Positions 40,462-53,290 of a stretch of DNA of 64,000 nucleotides are shown piece after piece (positions within the stretch are counted from its first letter, which is position 1; each line of letters opens with the position of its first letter). Source of the DNA: Ligula intestinalis (lineage: Eukaryota; Platyhelminthes; Cestoda; Diphyllobothriidea; Diphyllobothriidae); the NCBI GenBank assembly GCA_036362985.1, contig JAYGXS010000002.1, positions 90,355,723-90,419,722 of the forward strand, read 5' to 3'. The notes beneath the pieces are model-generated. The model searched no databases, was not told the origin of the DNA, and saw nothing but the letters and a program-made list of their open reading frames with translations. Position numbers and translations under genes: made by a program.

Positions 40462-40790
40462 CAAAGTGAAATGCCAAACGTTCGCTTTTTGATTAATTCT
40501 CATCAGGCCTTTGCAATTATATAGAAACTAGGTAAATAATACATGCGAGTTGGTATAGAAATAGAACGGCTCTCAAGGGAGAGTCGGTGTGAAAATATGA
40601 TCAACTACTAGTACCCACTAATGCTGGTCAGACATTGATCCCGATTCCTCACCCTTATCTCCCCTTGACAACCGTACTATTTGTTTTATCTACCAGACCA
40701 CATGGTTGATTACTTAATTTCCATATAAATGTAAAGGCTTGACTAGAATTATCGAAAACAAACGTATGTTCGCCAATTCACTTCTTGAAT
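40462..40790 (-). repeat. Possible PLE-type tail repeat
   Basis: On the minus strand it contains GGCCTGATGAGAATTAATC followed by AAAAAGCGAACG, resembling a decayed CTGATGA / GAAAC core. A second phrase, aacgtatgttcgcc then attcacttcttgaat, near 40,765-40,790 resembles the 9.4 kb repeat end (acgttcattcgcc, ttcacttcctgaat). No coding part. Confidence 0.3.
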
Positions 40791-41029
40791 TACACAACTA
40801 ATAATTATAAAGCTATACATTAGGGCATGTTTCGTAATTATATTGATGTTGTCTGTAGAATAAAATTTATGCAAGATATCCCGAGAAGCATTATGAAGCT
40901 TTTTTATTAAGCCTTAACCCCGTTTCGCAAGATAAGGCTTGGCATTTTATTATTCAGTAGAAGTAAGCACTGGGGTTAGCAACACACTTAGTTCTGTTAA
41001 GGGCACAAATTTGAAATGCATTACTGAAT

Positions 41030-41780
41030 TCTTATGTAGCCTATAAACGTATATTTCCAGTGAAATCGGGAGTAGTCTCATATCTAAGGAATTTCCTATG
41101 CAATTATGAAAGAGAAAACCAAACTTCACGTTAATGTTGATAATACTATGAAGAAACTCAAAAATAATTAAAACAGGTATAAAAGATATCCCTTCCCAAA
41201 CTAGCAAAGTTTGTCCAAAGTTTTTTAGATTCAAGTGAAGCCAAGTTAAAGGAATCAAATTTATTTGCAGTAACATTGCAGCTTTGTATTTTTAAAATTA
41301 TGTTTAGCTATCCTGTGAAGTTTATTAGCAAAAATAGAGTAACTGAAGTGCTTTTTGAAAAGATAAAAGATACAGATATTTTTCTTGCACAAAAAGAAAA
41401 TTTGCATGCTTACGTGAATTTAAGACAACGAAGGCCTTATTGAATATAAGACGCGTAGAAATATAGTTTACCTTACGTTCCCTTTTTGCGTTTTTTAGGA
41501 TGTGAACAGACTGAAGAATAATAACTATTTAAAAAATGGCAATGACAATGGAAATTTCTTAAATTCGCATAAGTGTATCAGAAAGTGGAATTAATCCACT
41601 ATTGCAAAAAATAATCCATTTTTAAACATAAAAGAAAGTTCTTTCACCTCCAGTCAAATTGAATCGTTTGTCTTCAGGAAACTTAAAGAAATGTTCAATA
41701 TTCATAAATATCATTGTGATATTACGTTCGAAAACATTAATATACATAGAAGTTCGTCAGCTCAATATCTAATCAAAGCA
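41030..41780 (+). repeat. Inverted duplicate, arm 1 (coding-like repeat)
   Basis: The plus strand here matches the minus strand of 60,647-61,375 over about 740 bp with many substitutions and small indels, for example agtctcatat, agatatcccttcccaaacta against its counterpart, aacgtaaggtaaac in reverse, and tgatattacgtt. In one plus-strand frame 41,635-41,790 is open (SQIESFVFRKLKEMFNIHKY and HCDITFENINIHR). The paired copy keeps the same frame there with mostly conservative changes, suggesting an old protein-coding repeat. Family not recognised. Confidence 0.65.
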
Positions 41781-42955
41781 ATTCGTAAGAGGTAACCTTA
41801 AATGGAAATTTTTCGTTTATCTTAGAAATAGTAGTCTCACAACTCCCCTGCGGACAAGATTTCCTCTCGACAATGCAGTTTGCTGTTTTGAGGCATTTCT
41901 CTATATCAAAAACGTTGCCCTATTCATTAAAATTAATATCGGAAAAAACTTTATTTCGGTAAATGTTCTTTATATTTATCTTATTTAAAAACTTTTGCTG
42001 TACACTTCGAATTGATGCAGAATTTATAAAATTTATCAATGAGGACAGTGAAAAAAGGAAAATGATGACACATTTTTTGATGACATTCACTGAATACTTA
42101 CCCAGCTAGAGTAAATTTTACAGAATATCTGGACTAAAGGTAAGTTCTTTCTACATAAAGAAAGTGATTGCTTCGAGATTTTAGTTAAGCACTATATCTT
42201 AATTTATCTTTCTTAGTTATAGCTCTTTTTATGTCTTCAGACCCACGGGAGTATTGAGAACATTTTTTCTTTTTTAAGAAGCACTAATTTAATTCTATAG
42301 TTCTTTTAAGTACTTAAAATGCCTGATGCAGTTTATTATTATTTTTAAATCTTCCTTTATGCACTCACACTGATATTCGAGTGATGATCAAACTTATAAA
42401 AAGTTATGAAAATTGCATGGTCTTTGGCGACTTCTGTAGTTCAAAGCTAGCAAGTTAACCGTCTTAATATACCATTAGCGTGACCACTATTTAGGCTTAG
42501 AGTTGTGGTTGTCCTTGACAGTATTAATGACAAAACTGAAGCTGGTCATTCTATCGGCTAACGTAGTCAGTCTATGTTTGCTTGCTACTCGGGAATTTAA
42601 GGTATAAATTTGGAGACATTTTGATTAAAAAGGTCCATTACAACATAAAATTGGTTGACCTGCGGCTTAATTCGTAGTGACCATCGTTGATTTTTTAATT
42701 TTATATGCACAATGTCATCCCGAGTACTTAAGGTTTTCTCTCACTGAAGTAGCTTTATAGTGCATGCCAGAAAACTTCGTGTGAATTTCATTCTAAGCAT
42801 AACCTAACCATAATTACAAAATGTGCTTTAACATAGGCTTTTATGCTTTTTTCGTTTTGACCGCAGATACGAAAGTCGACGGTTATCAAAACAGTGTAAA
42901 TGAGCAATGAATGACGGCAAAATCCATATCTTTGTAATTTGGGCGGTTGACTCAC

Positions 42956-43174
42956 CTTTTCTCTGTACAGTCGTTTTGAAGTGTCAAAAGACTGAATGAG
43001 AGCAGCAGCGTGACCCACAAAAAGCGCATAGCAGGTTGCACCGGTCATCATGCTAACAATAGTTATCCAGGCCTCGCTTATGCTCGTTGGCGGGAAGCGA
43101 CCGTAGCCGATTGATAGCATGTGAGACATTGCTTTGAACAGCGCCCACGTATACTGTTCAAACCAGTCCGCGTC
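42956..43174 (-). CDS. HCN channel exon: pore helix, filter, S6
   Basis: The 219-bp exon has 73 codons, phase 0/0, the same length as vertebrate HCN exon 4 as I recall it. It starts [20 protein letters not shown] (pore helix), then the filter SIGYG at residues 21-25, then [11 protein letters not shown] and S6 ([20 protein letters not shown]), ending in [10 protein letters not shown] at the start of the C-linker. The ATCYA-F-GHA-ALIQS pattern is the HCN S6 and inner gate. Acceptor is CAG at 43175-43177; donor is GTGAG at 42951-42955. The odd feature is the Ser (TCA, 43112-43114) at the first filter position, where HCN channels nearly always have Cys. The GYG that sets K+/Na+ permeation is intact. 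Confidence 0.95.
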
Positions 43175-43851
43175 CTGCAATAGGGGCAATTTTCGTAAAC
43201 GATTGCAAATTTTATCAAAAGTTCTAATTTAAAATAAGTAAAACTTATCAGGAAATTGTTTGTGTAAATTTCACACACGAAGATAAAAAGTATCATTATG
43301 CATTCAGGGATATTATTAACGAGCCCATGCTTGGTAGTTTTAACCAGACAGCCAGCCCAATTAAGTGAAAAATAGAAAAAGCTATAAGCGAGGCAATAAG
43401 GGTTTGATCCGTCATTTTTCTTCTGTCTTTTTATCCGCGATCTTTCGATAGGTTCAGGTTCATTTTTCCACTTTTGTAGGCTTTGCTAGGAGAGTATTTT
43501 GGCGCCGTTCGTTAGGCCAAAACATTTGCAGGTGTAATAAAATCTGTACAATTGAGCAGGCTTTATAAGGGTAATCTGATTAAAATTAATAGTTTATATG
43601 TCACCCGCATGGCCAGGTCAGCATGTAGAGGTTCCTGCGTAGGGAAGGGAGGAGGAGGCAATTGGACTAGTTTGCGGGCATTGGTCAGGGGAGTGATAAT
43701 TGCTGCTATTTGCACGAAGCGAGTGACTGTCACTGGAGAGTGGGGACGAAGTGCAATCGTCATCTGTCGTCGGGGGCGGTCACGGAGGTGCAAAGGCTTG
43801 TGTTGGCGTCTTCTGAAAACACAGCACGATTCTACGGGGCGTCAACAATGA

Positions 43852-44985
43852 CCTTGCATTTTACGGTCGATATGTGGATGACGCTTCTGTTTGATAGCCT
43901 ACAACGCCCTGGTCACGAAGTTTAACAGCGCGCATTCATCTCTCAAATTTTCTGCAGAGATTGAATTAGAAGCTGAAATTGCGTTCTCTGATGTCCTTCT
44001 GCGAAGGCAAGCTGATGGATCTGTCCTTTGTAGGATATTCCGAAAGAAAACATAGATGGGACAATAGACTTACTTTCACAGTTTTGTCCCCGTAGATATA
44101 AAATGAAATCTAGTCGAGGGATTAGCAGATGATTACGATGGATCTGCTGTCCTGAAACTGTCAAAGCTGAACTCCAACAGCTGCAGCACACACTTATTGA
44201 AAATTGATAACCAGAGAGGTCCATCCCCAGGAAATTGGCGAGCACGCCAAAAAGCCTGATCCATCTCTCTCTTCCAATGAACGCCACTTTCATGAACATT
44301 CCCTCTTTTACTTGCGCCTGGGGAGCAGAATACACTGGCCGAACAATGAGGCGCCTAGAAAAGAGGGTACGTGAGCACACACCGGCCTGTTTGAGTAAAG
44401 GTGAAGTAAAGGTGAGTAAAGGTGATCTCAAGTTATATTTTAGCACATCCTATCGATATAAATCATCACGTCGATACTAACGAAGCCTTTCAGGTTGTCT
44501 ATCGAACACCGGCTAACTTTTTCAAGGGTTCGCGCTAACGGGCACTGGCAACAGCTGAAGTGGTGACTACATGGCTAGCTAATCTCGTGATGGGTTATCA
44601 AAAGACGCTGACAGAAGCCCTTGCACTTCCTTGGCCAACCCGAACCACAGATGGGAATCACAGTACGTCCCCAACCTTATGTGACTGTCTTGCGCTTCGT
44701 GCAAATAGTTGCAGTTATCACTTCATATATCTGACCTCTGATCAACGCCCGCAAACTAATCAAATTCTCTCAGCTCCTCCTCCCTCCCCCTGCCCCAACA
44801 CAAGAACCTAAACACGCTTTTCTCGTCATGCGGACGACGTGTAAACGATTAATTATAATCAGGCTGCAATTAGAAACCTTGCCCAACTGTACAGTTTTCA
44901 TTAACCCTGCAAAAGTTTTGACCTGAAAACCTATGTTTGATAACTTGACTTCTCAACTTAAGCATTGGTTTATTTGCAAATTTTA
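43852..44985 (+). mobile_element. PLE-A copy 2, RT end plus GIY-YIG
   Basis: Starts inside the RT with the catalytic GRYVDDASV (43,868-43,892 area), followed after a frame change by LEAEIAFSDVLLRRQADGSV and CRIFRKKT, the conserved block that follows motif C in Penelope RTs. The GIY-YIG domain is at about 44,300-44,400: FTCAWGAEYTGRTMRRLEKR then VREH. Later, AEVVTTWLANLVMGYQKTL and ALPWP correspond to the end of the ORF in copy 3. A 20-25 bp duplication of the gtgagtaaaggtg type interrupts the frame near 44,400. Tail ends at about 44,985. Not functional. Confidence 0.8.
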
Positions 44986-45156
44986 CTTGAATTTCAAATG
45001 ATTGCTAATTTTTCATCCCCTATTATATCTGGTAGTCATCAAATGGATTCATTAATGACCGATTAGGGGATTTTGCCTTTGCGCTGTCTGTTTATTGCAT
45101 GAAACTGTGGGATTTTGTATGCTGCAGTAAGCTGAGACGCTCACGGCTTCCGGTAG

Positions 45157-45235
45157 GACAGCGTAGCTCAGAGGACTAGACTGTTTGCTGAACTCACACC
45201 TGCTCCTTGTTACTTTGGCATCGAATCCCATCGAG
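45157..45235 (+). repeat. tRNA-like segment directly before PLE-A copy 3
   Basis: Contains gcgtagctcagaggactaga, a good tRNA A-box (tagctcagagg, 45,164-45,174), and gcatcgaatccc (45,218-45,229), close to the B-box consensus. Spacing is longer than in a plain tRNA with a short variable arm. It ends about 20 bp before the first recognisable PLE-A codons. It may be a SINE head or a tRNA relic. Confidence 0.5.
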
Positions 45236-45254
45236 ACCAAGGGTTTTTTCACAA

Positions 45255-45990
45255 CAACGCTTGAGGACTGCAATCACAAACGCTTTCCCAGCGGCGAACT
45301 TACGGGTGCTCTTCGCAAACTCTCCCATCCTATGATTAGGAGGTAAAAACAGACTCCCTTTGAAGGCCACATCAATGTGCATTTACTCTTTCACTTGCTC
45401 CTGTGGAGCGGGATACATCGGCCGTACAACGAGGTGTCTCAAAAAGAGGGTACGTGAGTACATACCGACCTGGCTAAGTAAAACTGCAACAAAATCGATC
45501 TCGAGTGCTATTCTCGCACATTTAGTCGATACGAACCATCGAGTCGATACTAACGAAGCCTTTCTGGTGATCTACGGGACACCATTTAATTTTTCCAAAG
45601 GCCTACGCCAACGGATCCTTGCAATAGCCGAAGCAGTAGCTATAAGGCTAGCAAATCCAGTGCTGTGTGGTCAGAAGACTCTAACACAAGCTATATCACT
45701 TCCATGGCCTAAACCGACACCAGGTGGCGATAGGATTTCGCCCCTACAAACAAGCGACAATCCCTCAACCACCATGCTTACATGGCCTACATGCGCAAAC
45801 TGACTTAGTCCGCGTTGGCCAATCAGTGCCCGTGTTTAATATTTATTGATTTTTATACCTATTCAAACTTTAATTGTTAGGTACAGCGTTACTTTCCCTT
45901 GCAAATGTGTGGTCTGATGAAGAGTTGCTGAAAACAATTGTTTGCCATAAACTGACTTCTAATATTAACCATGGGAATATTTGCGAAACT
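45255..45990 (+). mobile_element. PLE-A copy 3, 5'-truncated
   Basis: Begins in the RT C-terminus (LRTAITNAFPAANLRVLF), has one TGA at about 45,333, then an open frame (45,360-45,803) with the GIY-YIG domain: YSFTCSCGAGYIGRTTRCLK, then KRVREY. It continues with SSAILAHLVDTNHRVDTNEA and AIAEAVAIRLANPVLCGQK, ending at ISLPWPKPTPGGD and a stop. The first nuclease motif (G-Y-I-G) and the Arg-rich helix are intact, so this is the best-kept PLE-A nuclease in the window. The 3' tail has CTGATGA (45,914-45,920) and a GCTGAAAAC. No RT core. Confidence 0.85.
45912..45940 (+). ncRNA. Hammerhead-like core in PLE-A tail (candidate)
   Basis: CTGATGA at 45,914-45,920 is followed by AGAGTTGCT and GAAAAC, in the order core - stem II - GAAA of a hammerhead ribozyme. 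The PLE-A copy 1 tail keeps the same layout (CTGATCA, CGCATTGCT, GAAAAC at 13,530-13,551). The stem II here is short (AG/CT) and a UH cleavage site and stem I are not clear, so this copy is probably decayed. Confidence 0.3.
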
Positions 45991-46765
45991 TACATTTAAT
46001 GTATTACTGTAGGCCTCCAAAACCTACTGCAAATGAAAAAAAATCGAAGGGGTAGTTTGCTGTCACCTTTAGAAGAAACCATAGGCGTAAATTTCTGCAT
46101 TTGGGCTTTAAACAGAAACTCTGATATAGATGAGCCCATCAGACTACGTTTTTAGTGACCGACAATATGGATTTGTATGGGTCTGGCATTCAAACAATTC
46201 ATTCTTAGTTTCTGTAAGCCAATACTTAATGAAGTCTGTGGAAGGCATGCATGACAGCTAGGGACCGCTGAGAGAAAATATTTTATACTCAGGGTGAAAG
46301 TTGTGCCTACAAAAATCGAAAAACTAAACGACATTTCAAAGAAACTCTCTTCTGATGGAAATGCTTTAACAAGGTCAACCAAAAGTAGCAAGTTTAATGC
46401 GGACACTTTTAACTAAAATAAAATAAAACACTGCCAAATAAGTTTAAATATGTTTGATCTACAAGCGAAGTCCATAGTACTCGAAATACGTTATATGGGT
46501 CAAGGGAACAGTATGCCAGACATCGACCATTGCTCGTCTAATTGTCTCAAATACTTTCCCGATTGAATTTGCGTTTTTAAAAACAACTAATATTTGTGCT
46601 GGTCGAGATGCATACGGTCATTGTTCCTAAGCTACTAGGGTTGCACCTACGGTTCTGGGTTTTAAGAGCACTCATGTTGTACCTTACAAATCACCTATGC
46701 TGAAGTAAATTATCCTATGAAACATGATAAAGAATATATTTTTAAGAAAATATTCAGTCATTAAT

Positions 46766-47130
46766 AAGTTCAGCGACGATACCCATGTAAGCATTTAGGA
46801 AGTCAAGATAATCAAAAGAACGTGTCAGATTATTTCATCATCAGGCAAACACAGTTATACAAGGGTGGATATAGATAACAGAAGTTAAAGGATCCGATCC
46901 TACCTAAGAAAGGCAAGATAGGAAGAGATGTTAAGGGATCTAGAGGATCAGGTTCTAGTCATAATTATGTGCCAGAGGGAGAAAATGGGGAAGGGGTCCT
47001 GTTGTCCCATCGTCCTTGTTCACATTTTCTCTGAAGGACGCAAGTTGCATCGCCTTGTGTTAGCGTGGGAGGGAGGCTTGTTGTCAATGTCTCGCCATTG
47101 TTAACTCTACCCTCCTTTATAAGTAATCGA
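46766..47130. repeat. Dispersed repeat related to 9,250-9,450
   Basis: Left end aagttcagcgacgatacccatgtaagcattta is the reverse complement of the right end of the 9.4 kb repeat. The middle (atagataacag ... gatgttaagggatctagagg) is similar in direct orientation. The outer part to about 47,250 is GC-richer than the intron around it. Class uncertain. Confidence 0.45.
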
Positions 47131-50100
47131 AGCTAGTGATGCAATCATTCCAACATATGAGCAATTTTTATCACTGGTATAGTCCATTGTACCATCGTGC
47201 GTTTGACTGAAAGAAAGGGCTCCAGCCATCAGGATTATTTCAGATATTTCCAACACTTACATACACCAATTACCTGAAGTCTGACAACCAATTTTTACGG
47301 CCTTAAAGATAGTCCAGTATCCAAAAATAATTTAATGCCTATCTTGATATATAATATTCAGGGTTTTTAATTTTCCTCTCCTAAAACGGCACTTTTGTGG
47401 TAAACTTTTTTATATTTGGTTCGGTATTTACTTAGAGCGAAAACTGATTTTAAACGCAATTTTCGTTCTTTGAATGAAATCGAATGTAACAGTGTAGTCG
47501 CCGTGCCCAATGTTTATGAACTAGTTCGTAAAAAACGAAGAACTTAATGAAAAATAGGGGTCTTGTGACGGCAACTTGAGTGTTTAAAAGGAGACTCTTA
47601 TGCAGGTCTCCAGACATGTTGCGTATCAAATTATAAAATCCACCACTTTGCCAGGTTAATAATTCATTTCCAGAGTGGAATGGCATTCCCATTTGGTTAT
47701 TCCGTCGGCCAGGAAAATATATTTCCAGGTTCTAGAACATCAAAGGCGGGTAGAAAAGTAAACGAGCCATGTCTGTTATTCTTGTCTTAACCTCTGATTA
47801 CGAAACTCATCAGCGTTAAGCGATTTATGTTTCAAACATGTATAACTTAAGAACAGTCGCCATTAAAGCAGGGAAAAGGTTAAAGTGCAAACGTTTGACT
47901 TCTTTGAGACCGATAACAAAACTAAATTGCAATGCTCTACGTCCTTCGAAAAACGCATAGATTGTGCTGATAAATTAACAGGTATTTTTATTTTGTGTAA
48001 GTTTAGCAGTTTGCGGCAGGCCACAACCAGAAATATAATCAAAATGCACCTATCAAACTTAGTACTTTCTTAAACAGTTTAAAGCAAAACCTCTGCGAAA
48101 CAATTAGATAACAGTATATGAGATTGGAAGTTTGCCAAGCTTCGGTCTGGTATAAGCAGATTTAAGTAGGACGCTGGTATTGTTAGTTTAGATGCCAGCT
48201 GTCGCTACTTTATTTTCGATGACGTATTTTGAGTGTGCTTAGGGCGACGATTTAATTATGCAAGCTCCTAATTCGATGTCCGCTCATAACGGAAATGAGC
48301 GTTTGCTCATGGTGAGGCAATTACTCAAAGGCTCATCACCGTATCAGGCTAAGTTTAATGATCGTCACTGCTACTACTGAAACTGATCTTACTCTCATGC
48401 AAAAGAGTTTACTAGTTGTCAGTTTACGCTCGCTTATAGGAGATATTTATTGCTTCCACTTCCTTCTTATTACTAAGCTTTAGCTGTGCATTAGGTATCT
48501 TCTTCGAAACTTGGCTTACGATTTCCTCTCAAGCAACCCATCATTAGCACCGGCTTGCACTCTGTTATGAAAAACTGTTAATTGACCTTATTATTTTACC
48601 GCCGGAACTTATTTCATTTTGTGTGTTAATGGCGAATTGGCTTTTACTATTTCTTGAAGCAGTTAAATCTATAATTGTGTATTTTTTATAAGAGACCATC
48701 TTAACATGAAAAATTGTTTTTTTTTAAATTCCCTGCTAAAAACCTGTTGACAGTAAATGAGTCCATCCTTGTCCTTAATCACCTGATCATTTAAACTTTA
48801 CAATTTGGTTAAAACTACTCAGTAAATTTATCACTTTTGTAATTTGATTTTAATATGCAGACAAAAGCGGGTTTAACTCTCTATCATTTTATTACCGAAG
48901 AGGGAAAAATGCTCTTTCCTCGATCCAAAACGATCCTGATTTACTATCTGGTATGCTGATTGCCCTCTTTCTACAATTTCTTATGGGAGACTTTCAACTG
49001 AAAAACGTTTGGTCGTATGCAAGTTATGCTGTGTTTCTGCCGGAAAGGTCATGTTTATATTTGCACAGATCACCACGTCAAGCATCGAATTTTTTCATAA
49101 CAAGTAGACGCATCACGTGGCCTAAATATGAGTGAGATTTATAGAACCAGTAAAAATATAGTGTCGCACGTACCTTATCATCCAAAAAATTGCTTGTTTT
49201 AAGCTTTATTTCCAATGTTTTGTTTTTATCCGTTCGTTACGTTAGTTTATGCTGTCATTTGAGATTGCATTCAGTAGGCCTTAACTTATTTAATGTAACC
49301 AAAAAAGGTAGTTCTTTTAAGCCACGAAATTTATTTTGGCGTAAGGTTTGCGTTAACCTTTTTTGGAAGATTGAACTGCATTGTTTCTATGCCATTTTAA
49401 TAGCATGCGCCTATTTGTTATATGGATTGTGCTATTTGACTTGATACGGTAACGGGCATTCAACACAAGGAAAGTTTGAACATGGTTAACAATTAATCAT
49501 CAGTTTTGCTGTTTAAGCCGGTTCACCATGTGTAACCGCATGTACTACAATAAAGAAGCCGTCAAAGTTTAGATTGGCTTGAGTAAATCTCAGATTTTAA
49601 TTGATTAAATAATTGACAAGAGGCTAATCATCAAAACAGCCGAAAACAAATAATGCTGGTTTCATTTAGTTTCCTTTTAGTCGAACTCTTAATCCTTCCA
49701 ATCGTTTGATAAACAATCTGCTGCTCGTTGAATTTAAAGCCATTTTAAGCTTGAAATTTCTTATACTAACAATCGTAAAGAGATTAGATATTGAGTGCAT
49801 AATTGGCATCTTCAGCCAAAAATGACTATTCGCAAGGCTTTTAAGCATCCCAAATAAAGGTGAATTTAAATAAGTATATACTCAAAGCACCTAACTTGCC
49901 TGCATAAATTAAAAAAACACGCCATATTTTGCAATCAATTTAAGCTATTTAAATTAAGGATGCTTAGATGCGAACATTGTTCATTTATTATAATTAGATA
50001 GGCATGGTTTTATAAGAATATTGCCGTTGTCCAAAATAAACCACCCTCCTAGCTGACGTCTAGCGATAGAAGGGAAAAATCCAAAACTTTTCTTTGTTTA

Positions 50101-51574
50101 TAAGTGTTTATTTGTGCAACTTCATTCATTTATGTAAAGTTTCCTACTTGGAGCTTACCCATTCAATTGGGGGATGCCTTTTGAGTTATTGCACTTCGTA
50201 AATGATAGATTTAAACTGTTATCACCGAGCACCCTCGTAAATGGGCGTGTCTTCTGCAGACATGTCGGAAGTGAATGAGCTAAGGTACTCGTAGTTGTCA
50301 TTTTCCATCGTGCATTGATCTATTTTTAGCAATTGGTCGGGAGTGGCAGTTCCTAATTTGCGTGTTCCTATTTGCGATGAATTCTAAAAGCAAACTCAAA
50401 TCTGACATTAAGTACTGCCTTCAACGAAACAAATGTCACCTGAGCTCAACTGTTTCAGGATGCTTACATAGAACCTCTTATATCTAAAAATCCATAGGCA
50501 ACAAATGTAGATAACGGTGAGTGTGCGATACCGAAGACTCTCTACAAAGTACCCTACTTCCGATCATGTAAACAGAAGCAGAATGGCTATTCTGTCCACT
50601 CACAGCAGAAAATAATGTCTCTTACATTGCATTTATTTTAATAAGGGAATGCTTCAGCAACTACAAAAGATACATTTCCTTTTAAATTTACGCATTATTA
50701 AGCGGGCATTACGTTACGGCAGAGTCGTGGGCGTATCCATCATCCATGGTATCTGCATATTTATGACAGATTGAAGGTGTTCCAGAAGAGGAGTATACGC
50801 AAAAATCACTCGCATATAAAGACGACGCAAAATATTAGTTTCTATAGTGGTATATTGGCATTATTATTTGAAAACCTGTAACAAAGCCGTTTGATTTTGT
50901 GTTGTTTTTCACTTTCAAAATATTACTGCACTGTCATTCAAAATATCAAGGCATTACTGCTTTGACCTAGTTCGTCTTTGACAGTAGTTTCCACTCTACC
51001 TTTAGCTTTTAAAGCCTTTGCGTCCACCATAATAGCGATATGAGCCTCTGCGCAAGAATAAAAATGAAATATTTTTTCCTTCAGCACTACACTGTTCAGC
51101 TTAGCATGCCAAAATGACAAGCATTTATTTATGTTACTAGTTGAACCGGAACCATATTTGCACAAATTATATGCAGCTGTCATTTTTTTCCAAAACTACT
51201 AAAGTTTTATTTCTTTTCTATCGTAACACGAAAGAGGGTTGAACTGGCAGTTTCTTTAGAATATCTTTAGAAAACCTAGAACAAAAACATATTTATAGTG
51301 ACATTTTATGGGAGTTTTAATATAGCATTAGTTTCTGGCTATGGCGCATAAACATCAATTCAGTATAATTAGTTTATATAAATCACATGCTTTATACCTT
51401 ACAGTTTCGTACATTCATTGGGCGTTAAACATAGCTCAGAATAATACAATCTTCTGAACTGCTTGTAGAAACATAATTTCTGTATTTTTTTGCTTTATCT
51501 ATAAATTCCCTGGGAGTTTTCAAAAAACACTGAACATTTGGAGTGTTTCTTATTATAAACATCACAAAACACTT

Positions 51575-51594
51575 ATATATATATATATATTATA
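51575..51594. repeat. (TA)n microsatellite
   Basis: About ten TA units in the intron, no other feature nearby. Confidence 0.85.
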
Positions 51595-53290
51595 AAGAAC
51601 TGCCTAGAAATTTGTAAGTGCAAGGCAAAATTATGGGAGATGTTTAAAATTGTATGCCATAAAGAATGACCTGATGACCAGTCAACGAAAGACTTTGCGT
51701 GCCAATATAATTTTCAGTCCCTTAAATGTGTCAAAAATACTTTTTCACAGTGGTTTTCTGTTGCTTCTCACGAAAAATACTTCAGTTACTTTAAAAAAAC
51801 AATCTACATTTGACAAAAAAAAAAAAGTATTATTTTGCTTCTTTAATGCGTGTATTTTTAAATGAGCTCTCGAAAGGGTTGGCTGCATGTATCAAGATAT
51901 ATTAAATTGTTGATATGTGGTTAGCAGGAAATATATTTATATATTAATTAATTGTGGTATTTTTTGCGTGCTTGGAATCAGCCTGTTATTAGCTCAGGTG
52001 TGGAGCGCAATATAATTACAAATATATGGGATTTCTTAAGGCAGCAAACGGGAGAAAAATTATCCAATAAAACTGGGTAAAGAAGTAGATTCCGCGGTCA
52101 CGATTTAAAATATTCAGTAATAACGTGAGAAAAAGCGTGTGTTAATTTCGCTTGGTAATTTTCAATTTTACTTATAGAGGTGGGGGAATGTGTATCATTA
52201 ATCGACTTAATAATTCAAACAGGTAGATTGGGGAATGCAATTAAAATTCCGGGCGAAGATAGGGCAGCAAAACTATAAAGCACAAATATGCTTCAAGTCA
52301 CCACTGGAAAACCACTGATTTTAGCCATTTTATTAGAAGTATGCATCAGAAAGGTGGCTTTTTTATTTCAATCAGTGTACGCACAATATTCAACCGCAAA
52401 GAAAAGACGTAACAGACTATGCAGAAATACTCAGAAGATCGAATTTTTCATCGCCGGGATATTTGTGAAATTCTTGTGGTGCACACCACATTTACTCTTG
52501 ACATTTGTATTATTTAGCATAAACCAATTAGTCTCTGAAAATTGAATAAAGATGTTCAAATGAGCCAAAACTTTTCCGTATGAGTGGTCACTGGAGGGCT
52601 AAATTGGACTACATTAATATTATTTGATCATGTGGCCTTGGTTACGACTCAGGTAAACCATTTAACGTGCTTTAGAGCGACGTACTTGTTTGCAATTTTT
52701 AACATCTTCCTCAACAATTAACTGCAATTGTGATTGTTTTTTCCCACCAAAGGTCCTACCAATATTTAGTGTCTGGATTGCACATGCGAATTTTGAAGAA
52801 TACGATGGATATCAGGGCCACTGTTTAATTTTTGGACAAACATATTTTCTCAATAATGTAAAATGTTTTCTTCTGCTCAAGCATTGTTCTACACGCGCTT
52901 CCTCAACATTGTGAGAGCCTTCTAACGACAAGTCAGATGAAGGTTCTGTACGTACAGGTTGACCATCGGTGACATTATGCGTAACGTTGATGCCAATGGG
53001 GAAAGGCTTTTATGTAATCCCTGGGTTTAGAATTGTGAAAACTAACTATAAAGCCTTATGGCTTTAGCAGGCCTGTTTTTCCTGCATGTGTACATTTCAA
53101 TGGCTAATAAAACATTGTTACGGCAGCATTTGATGTTATTTATCAGAATACCAGTACAAAGTGTGCTGAAGCAGTGGTAGAAAGCAAAAAACAATCTAGA
53201 TATTTGAATATCTTTGAGTGTACTAGAAAAAGTAAATGCCAATATTAAAGAAATGATAAAAATAGTAGCATTGCTACTTTTTAACTTTAC

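Larger units (their letters stand above)
35003..42955 (-). other. HCN intron (pore to C-linker), 7,953 bp
   Basis: GTGAG to CAG on the minus strand. It carries a possible PLE tail near 40,462-40,790 and one arm of a large inverted duplication at 41,030-41,780. The remaining sequence (35,003-40,460 and 41,790-42,955) is AT-rich with nothing recognisable. Confidence 0.85.
43175..53290 (-). other. HCN intron (S5 to pore), 10,116 bp
   Basis: GTAAAG to CAG on the minus strand. It holds two plus-strand PLE-A copies with a tRNA-like segment between them (43,852-45,990), a dispersed repeat at 46,766-47,130 and a TA microsatellite. A GC-richer patch at 43,600-43,850 just before PLE-A copy 2 is unclassified. 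From 47,250 to 53,290 I see no gene. Confidence 0.85.

Noticed and set aside
45157..45235. Functional tRNA gene
   Set aside because: Box-like motifs are present but the arms do not form a convincing cloverleaf and the B-box deviates; called tRNA-like only.
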